NCBI GenBank assembly: GCA_015039315.1
Contig: WIDE01000009.1
Location: 248,001 to 312,000, forward strand
Source of the DNA: Clavulina sp. PMI_390
Lineage: Eukaryota > Basidiomycota > Agaricomycetes > Cantharellales > Hydnaceae
Direction: 5' to 3'
Length of the DNA stretch: 64,000 bases
The first letter of the stretch is position 1, and every line of letters starts with the position of its first letter. The translations under genes were made by a program, and so were the position numbers. Below are positions 22,924-33,555 of the stretch, in pieces. Under the pieces are notes generated by a model that saw nothing but the letters and a program-made list of their open reading frames with translations, was not told the origin of the DNA and did no database searches.

Positions 22924-24489
22924 ATGGTGTCGCCATTCTATCTTGACGTTAAATCCGCGTCATCGGTCATCAACTCTCTCTTTGAGAAGGCCACTGAAAG
23001 CCTCTCCCCTTCTCTGCTGAACGCCACGCCGCTTGTTCTCTTGGAGGGAGGCGAAAGAAAGAAAGCAACAAGCGCTGTCAATTCATCTCTTGAGACAATT
23101 GACTCCACACTCACCGAGTTGGCCTCCCTTATTGCCCTGACAGAAACCTTGCGCGACCGGGTGGCAAAGTTGCGTTTGTGGGTTGCACAGCCGTTAAGCG
23201 GCATCCGCGCTCTTCCAGAAGAACTTCTCGCGGACATATTTTGCATTTCCGTCAACGACAATTACTGTCCCGACGGCCGCTACATAGGTTGGAGGATGAC
23301 CCTGTCAATTCGCCACACGTGTTCTTGGTGGCGAGCCGTGAGCGACAGATGCAGTGGAATGTGGCAAGACATTGGGATAAGACATCCGTCCCATATGGCA
23401 CTGCTGCCCATTTTTGCATCGCGATCCGGGGTGCGCGGTCTTGATGTCATGTTCGAATTGCCAGACCAGCGAGATCGGATGCCCTGGCGAGATGTTGCTG
23501 CCAAGAGCATCACCATAGAGGCTCAAGATGCCAAAAATATCAGGGGAATATACATTGTCGATCCTTTTGTGCTCGATGCTCTGAGCTTCTCGTCCGAGAG
23601 CCTTGATGCCTTCTCTCCAAAGTGGTGCAGTGCTACTTTCAATCAGACCCCTACTTATTCCTGCCTGGAATTCCCCCCTTACTTCTTACGGGCATGTTCT
23701 ATCGTCTTGAATGGGCTTCCTCCACAACTGAAGCCTTTCACATCGTCGCATCTGACCGCCTTATACCTCCACCGAATATCTCAGGATCAGACCGAAGAAC
23801 TTCTTCGGATTTCTGATCTACCTCGTCTATCTTTTTTACGCTTGAAAGAATCAAAATTTGGTGCGCCATTTGGCCGGGAACGTCTTCCTACCGGACCTCC
23901 TACGGTTCTCCACTCGGTAGAGACACTAGAGCTGGTTTTTTGTGAAAATAAATTCACTCACTCCCTGCCCCGCTATGTCGACTTACCACGGCTTGCTTCG
24001 CTCTCTGTTATACAAGATGAAAAGGATTGTGATCAGCTTGGGGCGTCTGCTATCACTCCACTGGTGAGGCTACTAAGTCATGTTGTGAATGAAAGTGCAA
24101 CTGATTTGCGATCTCAGTTAGAATGCTTTCCCCTTCTCGTTCGTCTATCACTGTGTATGCCACAACTACGGCATGCTCTAGATGTCCTACAATACATCGA
24201 TGACGGATTGTCAAGTCCTCCCAAACTGGCAAAGCTTCATACGTTGAAGATTGTAGAGCACCCTGAGCAGCGAGATACAGGACTGACTGACGGGAATTTA
24301 GACGATCTACGATTATGGGTGCAAAAGCGGCTCCAGTCAAGCCGTTCCGATCGGAATCCACTAGAGCTACACCCGCTTGGGGAGCTATATCTGTCCGAAG
24401 ATTTCCTCGGGAAGCATCGAGGCTGGTATGAGGATAACCTTCCAGTCTTCTCTCTCTGCAATTTTTCTTATCCTACCGTATTCGAATGA
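22924..24489 (+). CDS. F-box protein, family A copy 3
   Basis: Closest to copy 2 across its whole length. The ATG at 22924 gives SPFYLDVKSASSVINSL, matching the sister genes. Exons are 22924-24063 and 24118-24489. The intervening 54-nt intron keeps consensus GTGAGG...CTCAG ends but has no in-frame stop and is a multiple of three, so retained transcripts would encode a protein 18 residues longer. In copy 2 the same intron contains a TGA. F-box core: IRALPEELLADIFCISV, CSWWRAVSDRCSGMW. Leucine-rich tail ends with LSEDFLGKHRGWYEDNLPVFSLC. Predicted SCF substrate adaptor of unknown target. Confidence 0.86.
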   Translation: MVSPFYLDVKSASSVINSLFEKATESLSPSLLNATPLVLLEGGERKKATSAVNSSLETIDSTLTELASLIALTETLRDRVAKLRLWVAQPLSGIRALPEELLADIFCISVNDNYCPDGRYIGWRMTLSIRHTCSWWRAVSDRCSGMWQDIGIRHPSHMALLPIFASRSGVRGLDVMFELPDQRDRMPWRDVAAKSITIEAQDAKNIRGIYIVDPFVLDALSFSSESLDAFSPKWCSATFNQTPTYSCLEFPPYFLRACSIVLNGLPPQLKPFTSSHLTALYLHRISQDQTEELLRISDLPRLSFLRLKESKFGAPFGRERLPTGPPTVLHSVETLELVFCENKFTHSLPRYVDLPRLASLSVIQDEKDCDQLGASAITPLVRLLSHVVNESATDLRSQLECFPLLVRLSLCMPQLRHALDVLQYIDDGLSSPPKLAKLHTLKIVEHPEQRDTGLTDGNLDDLRLWVQKRLQSSRSDRNPLELHPLGELYLSEDFLGKHRGWYEDNLPVFSLCNFSYPTVFE

Positions 24490-24984
24490 CTGAGTGGAGG
24501 ATTATGGATCATTAGGCCTTCCGTTCTACACTGAGCCCCTCTGACTGGCATCTACAGGTCATAATAATGCGGACTTCGTCGTCCATTGGTATTATTCTCT
24601 ACACGTTATAATCTACCCCATAATTGAATATCATATGTACTACTCTCAAGGCTCTATGCTGGGGCAGCGATGCTATTGGAATGGGATGGGGAACATATCA
24701 TCGACTTGTTGTAGGAATACCTGAGTGTACAAGGGGCGAATACCACACAAGGAAGAGGTTCGCTGATAATATCAAATGAGAAGAAAGGACCTGAAGACGG
24801 AGCGTGAAGGTCAGTGTGTGATGAGGCGAGTTCGGGTCAATCAATCCTCCTGTCCAGAATCTCGCCGATTGGCCCGGCGTCTAGGGCGATGTCACATTTT
24901 CTCACCCTGCAAGCGTCTTGACTGTACAAATATCTGACTGTGACCATCCCCTAACATCCTTTCATTCCCGGCACCCATCGCAAT
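24490..24984. other. Spacer between family A copies 3 and 4
   Basis: Carries another degenerate copy of the family promoter (GCGAGTTCGGGTCAATCAATC at about 24825) and a CA-rich 5' UTR. No separate gene. Confidence 0.55.
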
Positions 24985-26547
24985 GTACCAGCCATCTTGC
25001 CACCATTCCACATTGACGTTCAATCGGCGACATCGCTCATTAACACCTTCCTTGGGAAGATCACTGCAAGCCTCTCTCCTTCTTTGTTGAATTCCACACC
25101 TCTTTTCCTCCTGAATGAGGATGAAAGGGCCAAGGCCCGGAGAGCCATCAAGTCATCTCTTGACACAATTGACACCACGCTCGCAGAGCTGGCCTCCCTT
25201 GCTGCCTTAGTAGAAAACTTGCGCGACAGGGTAGCGGAGCTGCGTCTTTGGGTCATGCAGCCACTGAATGGCATCCATACCCTTCCAGAAGAACTTCTCG
25301 GGGATATATTCTGCATCTCCGTCAACAGTAGCTTCTCTTCCGATAATGAATTTATAGGCTGGAGGATGGCCCTATCAATTCGCCACACGTGTTCTTGGTG
25401 GCGAACTGTGAGCGGCAGGTGCAGTGAACTATGGGAAGATCTCCGAATAGAACGTCCATCACAGATGTCGTTACTGTCTGTTTTCGCACCGCGATCTGGA
25501 TTGCGTGGTCTTGACATATCTTTTCTATTGCCGGATCGGCAATCGCGATGGCAGGATATCACTGCTAAGAGCATCTCAATCGAGGCTCAAGATGCAAGAA
25601 ATATTAGGGGTCTATATCTTCCCGATCCTTATGCGCTCGACGCTCTCCATTTCTCACCGGAGAGCCTAGATGCTTTCTCTCCGAAGTGGTGCAGCGCCTC
25701 TTTTTCTAATACCCCCGCCTATACAAGCATGAAAATGCCCATTTATTTCCTTCGGGCTCCCTCCATTGTCTTCATCGGGCTTCCTCAGCAAGTTCAGCCT
25801 CTCACGTCGTCGCATCCAACTGCTCTATATCTTTACAAAACCTCTCAACAGCAAGCCAAAATGCTTCTGCAAAACTCTGATCTTCCGAATCTATCCTTCT
25901 TACGTCTGGAATCATTAAACTCCCACGCGAACCCTAGTGAAGGAAATTCCCCCACAGGACCTGCTATTCTTCATTCAGTGGAAACTTTGGAGCTGTTTTA
26001 TTGCGAAAACGAATTTACACAATCACTTTCCCAGCACTTTGCATTCCCTCGACTCACCTCCATCTACATAGTACAAGGTGAGAAGGAATGCAATGAGCTT
26101 GGGACATCTGCTATCAAATTACTGGTGCGGCTACCATGTTATGTTACAAATGATGATTCGACTTACTATTAATATCAGCTAGAATCTCTCCCACTTCTCT
26201 GCCGGTTATCGCTTTGTGTGCCAAAACTACAACACGCTCTCGATATCTTGCATTATATCGATCGTGAACCAGAACGTCCTAAACTTCCGAAGCTGCGCTC
26301 TCTGGAGGTTACGAGGCTCCATGGGGTGCACGATACGGGATTGAACGAGAGTAGCTGCGGCGATCTAAAGTCATGGGTGCAGAAACGGCTTCGATTAAGC
26401 AACTCCAGTGGTGTTGGAGGGGACTTATCTACCCTCGAGGAGTTACGCCTATCGAAGGACTTTCTTGGGACGCACCGCGACTGGTATGAGGAGAAACTTC
26501 TAATTTTCTCCCTTTGCGAGTGGTCTTACCCCACATTGTACCAATAA
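24985..26547 (+). CDS. F-box protein, family A copy 4, start codon lost
   Basis: Body intact: PPFHIDVQSATSLINTFL, helical region, F-box (IHTLPEELLGDIFCISV, CSWWRTVSGRCSELW), leucine-rich tail and conserved end (LSKDFLGTHRDWYEEKLLIFSLC). Exons about 24985-26124 and 26179-26547 flank the usual 54-nt intron. The start is damaged. Where copy 2 has two in-frame ATGs (20839 and 20857), copy 4 keeps the first (24983) but a 4-base shortening puts it out of frame, and the second reads TTG (24997). The frame upstream is closed by TAA at 24952 with no other ATG. It may be a young pseudogene, use an unseen upstream exon, or start at an internal Met beyond residue 80. Coordinates mark the readable frame. 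Confidence 0.7.
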
Positions 26548-27273
26548 CCGAGTGGGTGAATTACCATCTGACGTTTTACTAAATATATGAGCCCAATATC
26601 CTCACGAACATTTAGAATCATGTCTTACGACAAATACCAAAAGTTTATAGTGAGCTATTCGTTGGAAAGAGGCAAGTTGTGCTCATGGAGGATTGGATCC
26701 TATGACGAGGGACTTGTGACGGACTCGATTTGAGTAATCGCGAAGAATATACCTCGGATCACCAGTAGCGCTAGGCTTTTCCCGCAGGTACAGTTTTGCG
26801 CTCTTCGGGTCATTCCATTGGACGGCGGATTCTTTGACCACTCCCAGACGTCTACCGTTATGGACCAAACAATGGCTTCATGACTCATCGATCTTGACAT
26901 TCGCTCAGCATCCTCTACGGCCCAATCCCTCCCCGACATCGTTTCTTCAGTTGTTCTCTGGCAGCCCACATTGCGCGCGATTCCTCTCTTAGACGAGGGC
27001 GAAAGAGTCAATGATGAAACCGATTTCCGATGCGATATCTCTTCTTATCGACTCCCTAATTGCCGATCTAGTGTTTCTCGCCGCTACAACGCGATCTTTG
27101 CGTCGTACAGCTGGCGTTTGTGGATGTCACGACCGCTCGTTGGCACTAGCTCCAGCTTCACTATGGTCCGGCTCTTTATAGTGTATTATAGCCCCAAGCA
27201 AATCAGCGCCAGATTCTGTGGGGTCAAACAGTCATGGGAAACATCATAAGGCCACGATCTGATGCCAGAATAC
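26548..27273. other. Spacer between the two F-box arrays
   Basis: Holds the copy 4 3' flank, a family A relic (separate entry) and the 3' flank of family B copy 1. A minus-strand frame at 26700-27011 only shadows the relic. Confidence 0.5.
26885..27160 (+). pseudogene. Relic of a family A F-box gene (5' part)
   Basis: LDIRSASSTAQSLPD followed by RAIPLLDEGERVND matches the first ~50 residues of family A. After a frameshift, SLLIDSLIADLVFLAATTRSLR continues the helical region, and AGVCGCHDRSLA (again in a shifted frame) corresponds to the WRLWVAQPLS segment. There is no start codon in place, the frame is broken at least twice and the F-box itself is missing. It is a fifth, dead member of the array. 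Confidence 0.75.
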
Positions 27274-29266
27274 CTAAATCTGGTACACGTTAACTCTGAA
27301 ATCCCTTGCCTCGGTGACGACGACAATGATGCCTCCCGGCTCGCTCCACCGAAACCTTACCCTGCATCTGCCATTCTTTAATGAAGCAGCTTCATCTTTG
27401 TGGCGAATGTGGAGAGGCCGATGTAGGATCTCTGACACCATGGAGGAAAGTTCAAGGTGCGAGAGAACAAGCCCTGCGACATAGGGGCCTTCGGAAACAA
27501 CAAAACTGAGCAGTTTCGAGTTACCATACTGGCGGTAATGTGAGAACATGCTCGTCTTGGATTGAGATCTGAATGAAGATATTATCTTCCCCAATGAGCT
27601 GTGAAGGACATGCGACTGAGCGAACGGCGAGGTAAGGCCCACCCCAGAAGGAGTTGCATCGGAGTTGCTATACGATAAAAGTCTGGGGGGTAAAGTTAGA
27701 TCATAATCGTTGATTACATTGCTGTCAAACGACAGCGGAGGCATGAAACCCTTCACAAGCGATACAGCTCTGGGATGCAGCCCTTCTCTAGTGAGGCACC
27801 AGATGGGACAGACTTCAACTTCTTGAGAGCCATCACCTCTTGTTGTATTGGTTGAGCGATCATGCATCGAAAATCGTGGCAAGAATATGGCAGAGTTGCA
27901 CAGATCTCCTTTAACTGTGTTGACTCTCCAAGAGTAATCAGAATCTTTGAGTGGGAAGGTGACGAACTCGCTATCGCTCTGGAAATTACTCAGTTTGGCA
28001 CCGAGAACGATACCAGGCGAGAGTGCCAAGAGGAGATATTTAGACTGAAATATCTGCACCTGGCGAACATGACCCTAATAGAAATTATTGTCAATAGCAT
28101 GCGATTATTATCCAGATCATTCACCTACTTCAACATGTACCAGATAATTTACCCCCTGTGCAAGGTCAGCAATTCGAATATAGTAAACTGTCCCCCTCGC
28201 TGTCACAATGATAATGATGAGGTATGAACCAGAGAAAAATACGGCGGTGATTTTGGAAGGATCAGGCGCTCGCAGATCCGCCAGATGCAATAGTGCCGAA
28301 GGCCCACAGGAAAAAGGAAAGAAGAGCAGGTTTATCTGATGCTCCACGCTATAGAAATATTCAGATACGAGTCAATGAGTCATTAAGACCCTAGCGCATT
28401 GGTCGTATCAGAAGAAACGGCTCAACGAACAGGAAGGAAGCAGCAATTAACACTCCCACTCTGCCTTCATATTGAAAATTGTCCACCGCAATGAGCCCTT
28501 CATCCCATACGTTAACAAGAGACTGAAGCGGAATGTGATGCTTCTCTCCAGTTCGAAAATCAATGATTTGCAGCGACGATTTCTGCCAGAGAACGAGAAC
28601 GTCGCCGTCAGGCGAGAGAGCTATGTCCCTGAACTGACCGTGCCTCATTTCTGGAAGTATCCCCTCAGCGATGCGATCCTTGCACATCACCGGATATTGA
28701 CGCATACGCTGTCGCATGCGCATTATTCGATAATATTGTGCGCGATAATCGAAGCTGTGGGAATCACCCTGCAGCGGCGAAGCGACGGTAGGATTTTCAC
28801 CACATTCCAGCAGCTCGAACTTGTCAACAACAGAAAGCGGCGATTTGAAGTGATCATTGTCGTACTCGTGATTATACCGCTTGATTGACTCAGGGAGAAT
28901 CAGGTTTCGAGGAGGCGTGCCGGTGAGGGGTAAGGAGAGATCGCGGAACCAAGCATGCATCCATACTCGATTAACTAGCGAGCATGCACGTAAAGTGCGA
29001 CACGTCTACAGATCAAACGTTATTGAGGTGATCGACCGGATTTGTGAGAGAACCCGGACCTGACCGACAGCAACCAGGTCACTTGGAGTCAAAACATGGC
29101 ACAGAACTTCGATCAAAACATCGTCTGGGATGTGTGCCATTGCTGAATGGGTGGGACGTTGGGCCCCTGGGTTAGTCTTCTCATGCGAGGTCTGCACTCT
29201 GTGAGACCATTCGTCCCGTATCTTCTCTACGATAGCCATAGAAGTAAGGAGGGCAACAGAGCCCAA
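27274..29266 (-). CDS. F-box/propeller-like protein, family B copy 1
   Basis: Probable SCF adaptor unrelated to family A. Exon 1 (from 29266, or ATG about 29137 for MAHIPDD) encodes the F-box IPDDVLIEVLCHVLTPSDLVAVGQ. Exon 2 starts at 29005 (TCRTLRACSLVNRVWMHAWFRD) and contains a WD/YVTN-like blade: FRDIALSPDGDVLVLWQKSSLQIID. Exon 3 (NLLFFPFSCGPSALLHLADL...YLVHVE) and exon 4 (from about 28063; QIFQSKYLLLALSPGIVLGA...WSEPGGIIVVVTEARDF) continue beta-rich repeats to the stop at 27274. Splice positions match copies 2 and 3. No signal peptide. Convergent with the family A array. Substrate unknown; the propeller is inferred from strand-turn periodicity. Confidence 0.8.
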
Positions 29267-31144
29267 GGTAATAGGTTCACCATTTCCCCGACAAAACGAA
29301 GTTGGAGGGTTTTGTGGTGAATCCGTTCGATTCAGTAAACTTTTTCACAATCTGCGACCGTGTCATTTATGGCGCTTAAATCCCGTCTCCTCTCCCCTCA
29401 CCAATTTAAAGTATTGCTCCATGTAAATGCTGAACGGATCGGCCCTCCGTAATAGCCTCTATTCCATGACATGGAGTAAGAGCGGACTAATCACCTCACA
29501 TTGTGCGCTTTCGATGTCGATACTTCCAGCGGTCCCGAGTCAGCAGAAGAAATCACGGTGTGACCCCATCCTGTCACGCGTCCTTGTTGTTCCTTCCTTC
29601 TCGCCATGCTTGAACGTGATGGTGACAGAGCTGAATAGGTCACCTTCAATCATAATAGAATTCTTCCTGACTCTCTTCATATTCCCACCTCCGAGATCCT
29701 CTCAGGTGCCATCCATAGGCTTCCTTGTGAACTCTGGTCTTGCTACCGACGCTATAACAATCACAACACCAACTCCTATTGCATTTCTGTTCACTACTGC
29801 TCTTAGAATCGCTATCTTGACAGCTCAAAATATCCTCTAGTGACTCTAAGTCCCGTGCCTCTCGCGGGGTAGTGCTAGGCTACTATTGCTTTAACGCATA
29901 TGGTTGACATTGGTTGTAATACGCACAGTGCATTCTCTGACTTATATTCTATGCACTCGCCGCTATAAACTTCTATGATATGGTAATGCAAGAGAGTATT
30001 TTCGCTTGCTTACAAATGTGCATCACATGGAAGATGGAAGAGAAACCTCGCCAGGCGGAAGGCAGCAGCGTTCTAGATGTTCGGGACACCCGAGCCCCCG
30101 GCTATGATACGTAGAGACTGCTACCAATTCCTTTCAGCATTGGTTATTAAGTGTAGTAAGTCATCATCTTGCGACTGTAGGGTGGCCATTTTACTTTAGC
30201 CTTCTCTCGGGCAGTTCCAGTATCCCTGAATCTCTTTGCCCGCTTTTACGCTTTTCTCCTTCTATCATACGGTCTCTTAATCCCCTCTTGTGTCCTCCCG
30301 GGGTCTCTGCCATGAAGTGCTCCGGATACCGGTACTGGGATGGGAAGGCAGGGATCACGCTCAGGGCCTGAGGCTCAAAACCAACAGGAGGCCCCCAGGA
30401 TGCTTATAATAAGACTGGCTTGTTCAGATGTTGCTAGTGCTATCATTAGATCGATTTCATATCTTTTTGTGACCCAGGCTAAGATTCTGCTTGTTGTTGT
30501 GTTTTGTCGGGGACGGGGCGCTTGCCGCCGCTACATTCACGTAGTGGAGATATGAAATGAACAGCGGGGTCAATTAGACCTTGTGGCAATCGCCAGCGGA
30601 GAACAGTACAGAATCAGTCATGAGCCCCTGAGAGGCATTTGAGGTCCAGTCCATCACGGAGTATTATCAGTTTTGCCTCAAAGAGCCGTCGCTAGCTAGT
30701 GAAAGGGTTCGGGAATATTTCAATGTGGGCGCTAAGGGTTATTATTGCTTCTTTGGGTTTTCTCACGCCTCACACCCAACCTAAACGCCATCTGATGGCA
30801 GATGTCCAATAAGTTGAAACACGAAGCAATACCCGAGATCGCGATATTTTTTTTCGGGTTGACCTACCCCCCTTCCAATTGTCCCTGGCTCGTTACACAC
30901 TGTAGCACGTCACTCCATCGCGAACCGAAGACGCAGCTCAATCTACACGTCTATATCACTTGGGGTCGTTCAAATTGACGGCATTAGATTTATACTACGC
31001 AGGACACCCTATGAAATCGAAACGGCGGACTTGGGTGCGCGCGGGAAGTGAACTCTAAAGTAGCATTGAAATCTTTGGAATCGTTAGATTCTGTTGAATA
31101 AAACAGATGGGAAGGCAATAATGCCCGAAAACCGTTACTCATGG
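29267..31144. other. Gene-poor spacer in family B array
   Basis: About 1.9 kb with no convincing gene. On the minus strand around 29460-29840, a frame with two stops (segments GVGVVIVIASVARPEFTRKP and SVTITFKHGEKEG) looks like a decayed coding sequence of unknown origin. From 30060 to 31100 I see only short frames and pyrimidine-rich tracts. Confidence 0.4.
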
Positions 31145-33133
31145 CTAAAATTGGTAGATATCAAGTCCGAAATTTCTTGATAAACGGTCCTCAGTAACGA
31201 CGACAATTATTCCTCCAGATTCACTCCACCGAAGCCGCAGCCTCCTGGCGTTATCTTCATTATCGTATCTCAAAGGAGCGATCCTACCTTTGTGGTTAAT
31301 GAAGAGGGGTTTATGCACGATTCTCGATTCTGTAGAAGAAAGTCTGAGATCTGAAAGGACCAGCCCTTCAATGTAAGGGTTATCAGAAACAACTACGCTA
31401 AGCAATTGTGTCTCCCCAAACTGGCGGCGGTACGAGAATATGTCGATCTGGGGTCGGGGTTTCAATGATGAGAGGAACTTCTCCCAGGGGCCACAAACAA
31501 CGTGGGCTAGGCTGAATCGTGAGGAAAGATCAGCCTTGTGACTCGATTCGAGCCCTCGAGATAGGCCCCGACCAGCAGCATTGGCGCTATTATCGCAAGA
31601 CGATTGTGGATGTGTAGAGCCTTTCACCAGCGATACGGAGTTTGGGTAGAGCCCTTCTCTCTTGATGCACCAAATAGGACAGATTTCACGACCATGAGGG
31701 GTATCGCCATTTTTTCCATCCGCTGAGAAGTCATGGGCGGGGAAACGTGGTAGAAATATCTCGCAGTTGCACTCATCTCTTTCTACCACTGCAACACTCC
31801 ACGAATGGCGGTTATCTTCAAGCGGAAAAGTGATGAATTCGCTGTTGCTCTCAAAATACTGTAAGGGCGCCCCAATAATCGTTCCAGGAAATATTGCCAC
31901 AACAAGGTATATGGACTGGAATATTTGCACTTTCCGGACATGTGCCTGGTTGAAGTGAATGTTGAGCAGGCGAGTGAGGCTATATCATCAAGAATCCACT
32001 TACTTGAACATGAACCAGGTAATTGATACCCATCTCGAGGTCGATGATTTGGATGTAGTATACTTGATCCATAGCGGCCCCCACCACAACGACGAGGTAG
32101 GAGCCCGTGAAAAAAACATCCTTGATTTTTGACTTTTCGGGAATTTGTACATCTGCCAGATGCAGCAGACTGGGATGGCTTGAAAAGAAGGGGAAGAATA
32201 GTATGTTCACTTCATTCTTGTCGCTATGAAATTATTCGGAGCAATGAATCAGGTGAACCTTGATTAGGTTGCTGACTTAGGTATTGATTATGGAGAGACG
32301 TACCGAAACGACGCCGCAAGCACAACTCCTTCGTTGCCCTCATGCTCAAATTTCCCCACTGCAATGGAGCCTTTTTCTCGTACAATACCATCGGAGTGAA
32401 ATGGTAAGTCATATTTTGTTCCATCACGGCCAAGATCAAAAATCTGTAGGGATGATCTTTGCCAAACAACGAGAATATCGCCGTCAGGAGAGAGGACTAC
32501 ATCCTTGAATTGGTTATCGGGTGCTTTCGGAGATGCCTTGGGAGTAATCAGATACTCGCAAATGACTGGGGACTGCTGCATGCGCCGTCGCGTGTGCATG
32601 ATTTGAAGATACCGCGCTCGACAGTCCAAGCCACGACGAGTGCCTTTTAGCGAGCAATCAACACAAGAAATAGCATCTCTGCCATGTCTTAGCACCTCGA
32701 TTCTTTCAACCTTAGGGAGAAGGGAGGTAAAGAAAGCGCTATCGCGGGCATGATGCAGCTGTTTCATTGAGCGTGGGAGAATGAGCCTTGGAGGAGGAGT
32801 GCCGATGCGGGGTAGGGAGGGGTCGCGCAACCAAGCATACATCCATACTATATTCGCCATAGAGCATGTGCGTAGGATAAAACATGTCTACAAATTTAAA
32901 TCTGTCAGCGGAGCTCAGCGAATTTCCCAGAAATGACGAACCTGACCAACTGCAATTAGGTCTTTGGGGGTCAGATGGTGACACAAGATTTCGATCAAAA
33001 CATCACAAGGAAGGTGCTGGATTGTTGAATATGGTATTTTCTTGTTATCTGAGGTTGAATTGGATGCTATGTTGACAGTTGCGAGAGGAATCTGGGAGGT
33101 TGGCGCTTTATGGTGTTTCCACGAGGGCCACAT
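31145..33133 (-). CDS. F-box/propeller-like protein, family B copy 2
   Basis: Paralogue of copy 1 with the same four-exon plan. F-box: IQHLPCDVLIEILCHHLTPK followed by DLIAVGQ. Exon 2 begins TCFILRTCSMANIVWMYAWLRDPSLPR and has the blade FKDVVLSPDGDILVVWQRSSLQIFDL. Exon 3 has ILFFPFFSSHPSLLHLADVQ and YLVHVQ. Exon 4 starts QIFQSIYLVVAIFPGTIIGA and closes with WSESGGIIVVVTEDRLSRNFGLDIYQF. The N-terminus is uncertain: ATG 33133 (MWPSWKHH...) is the first in frame. Regions between the blades differ more than the blades themselves. Predicted SCF adaptor. Confidence 0.8.
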
Positions 33134-33555
33134 CTTCTTCTGAACTGGGACAAGATTGGCGGAGGCACCAATAACTCGTGTATGCCGAATAGTCGGACCG
33201 ACACAGGCCCAAACTAGATTACAGAGTTGAACTAATCCTAAGCACTACTGAATGGGAATAAGTAGAGAGAGAACCAACTTATGAGTCAATGAGAGCCTCT
33301 ATACTGTGTCCCTCCGCCACGTTCTATCACGGACCGCTTGAGCACGTTAGCCGGAAGTTAGTGAAAGGCTTCAGCAGAGCTCTAACGTGTGAGAGTTTAA
33401 CTGTTGCAGCCTCTTTGCGTCCGTCCCACGGCTGACATCATCGCGCCCCAGGGCCCAATCTGTAGTGAATACATCTGGCGAGCATCACCAAAATGGTACC
33501 ATAGAGGCGCCAAAGGTTTAGGGAGGCCCAGCGACAACAGCCGCATGGCTAAACT
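33134..33555. other. Spacer between family B copies 2 and 3
   Basis: Promoter of copy 2 and 3' flank of copy 3. No gene, repeat or clear promoter element recognised. Confidence 0.45.
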
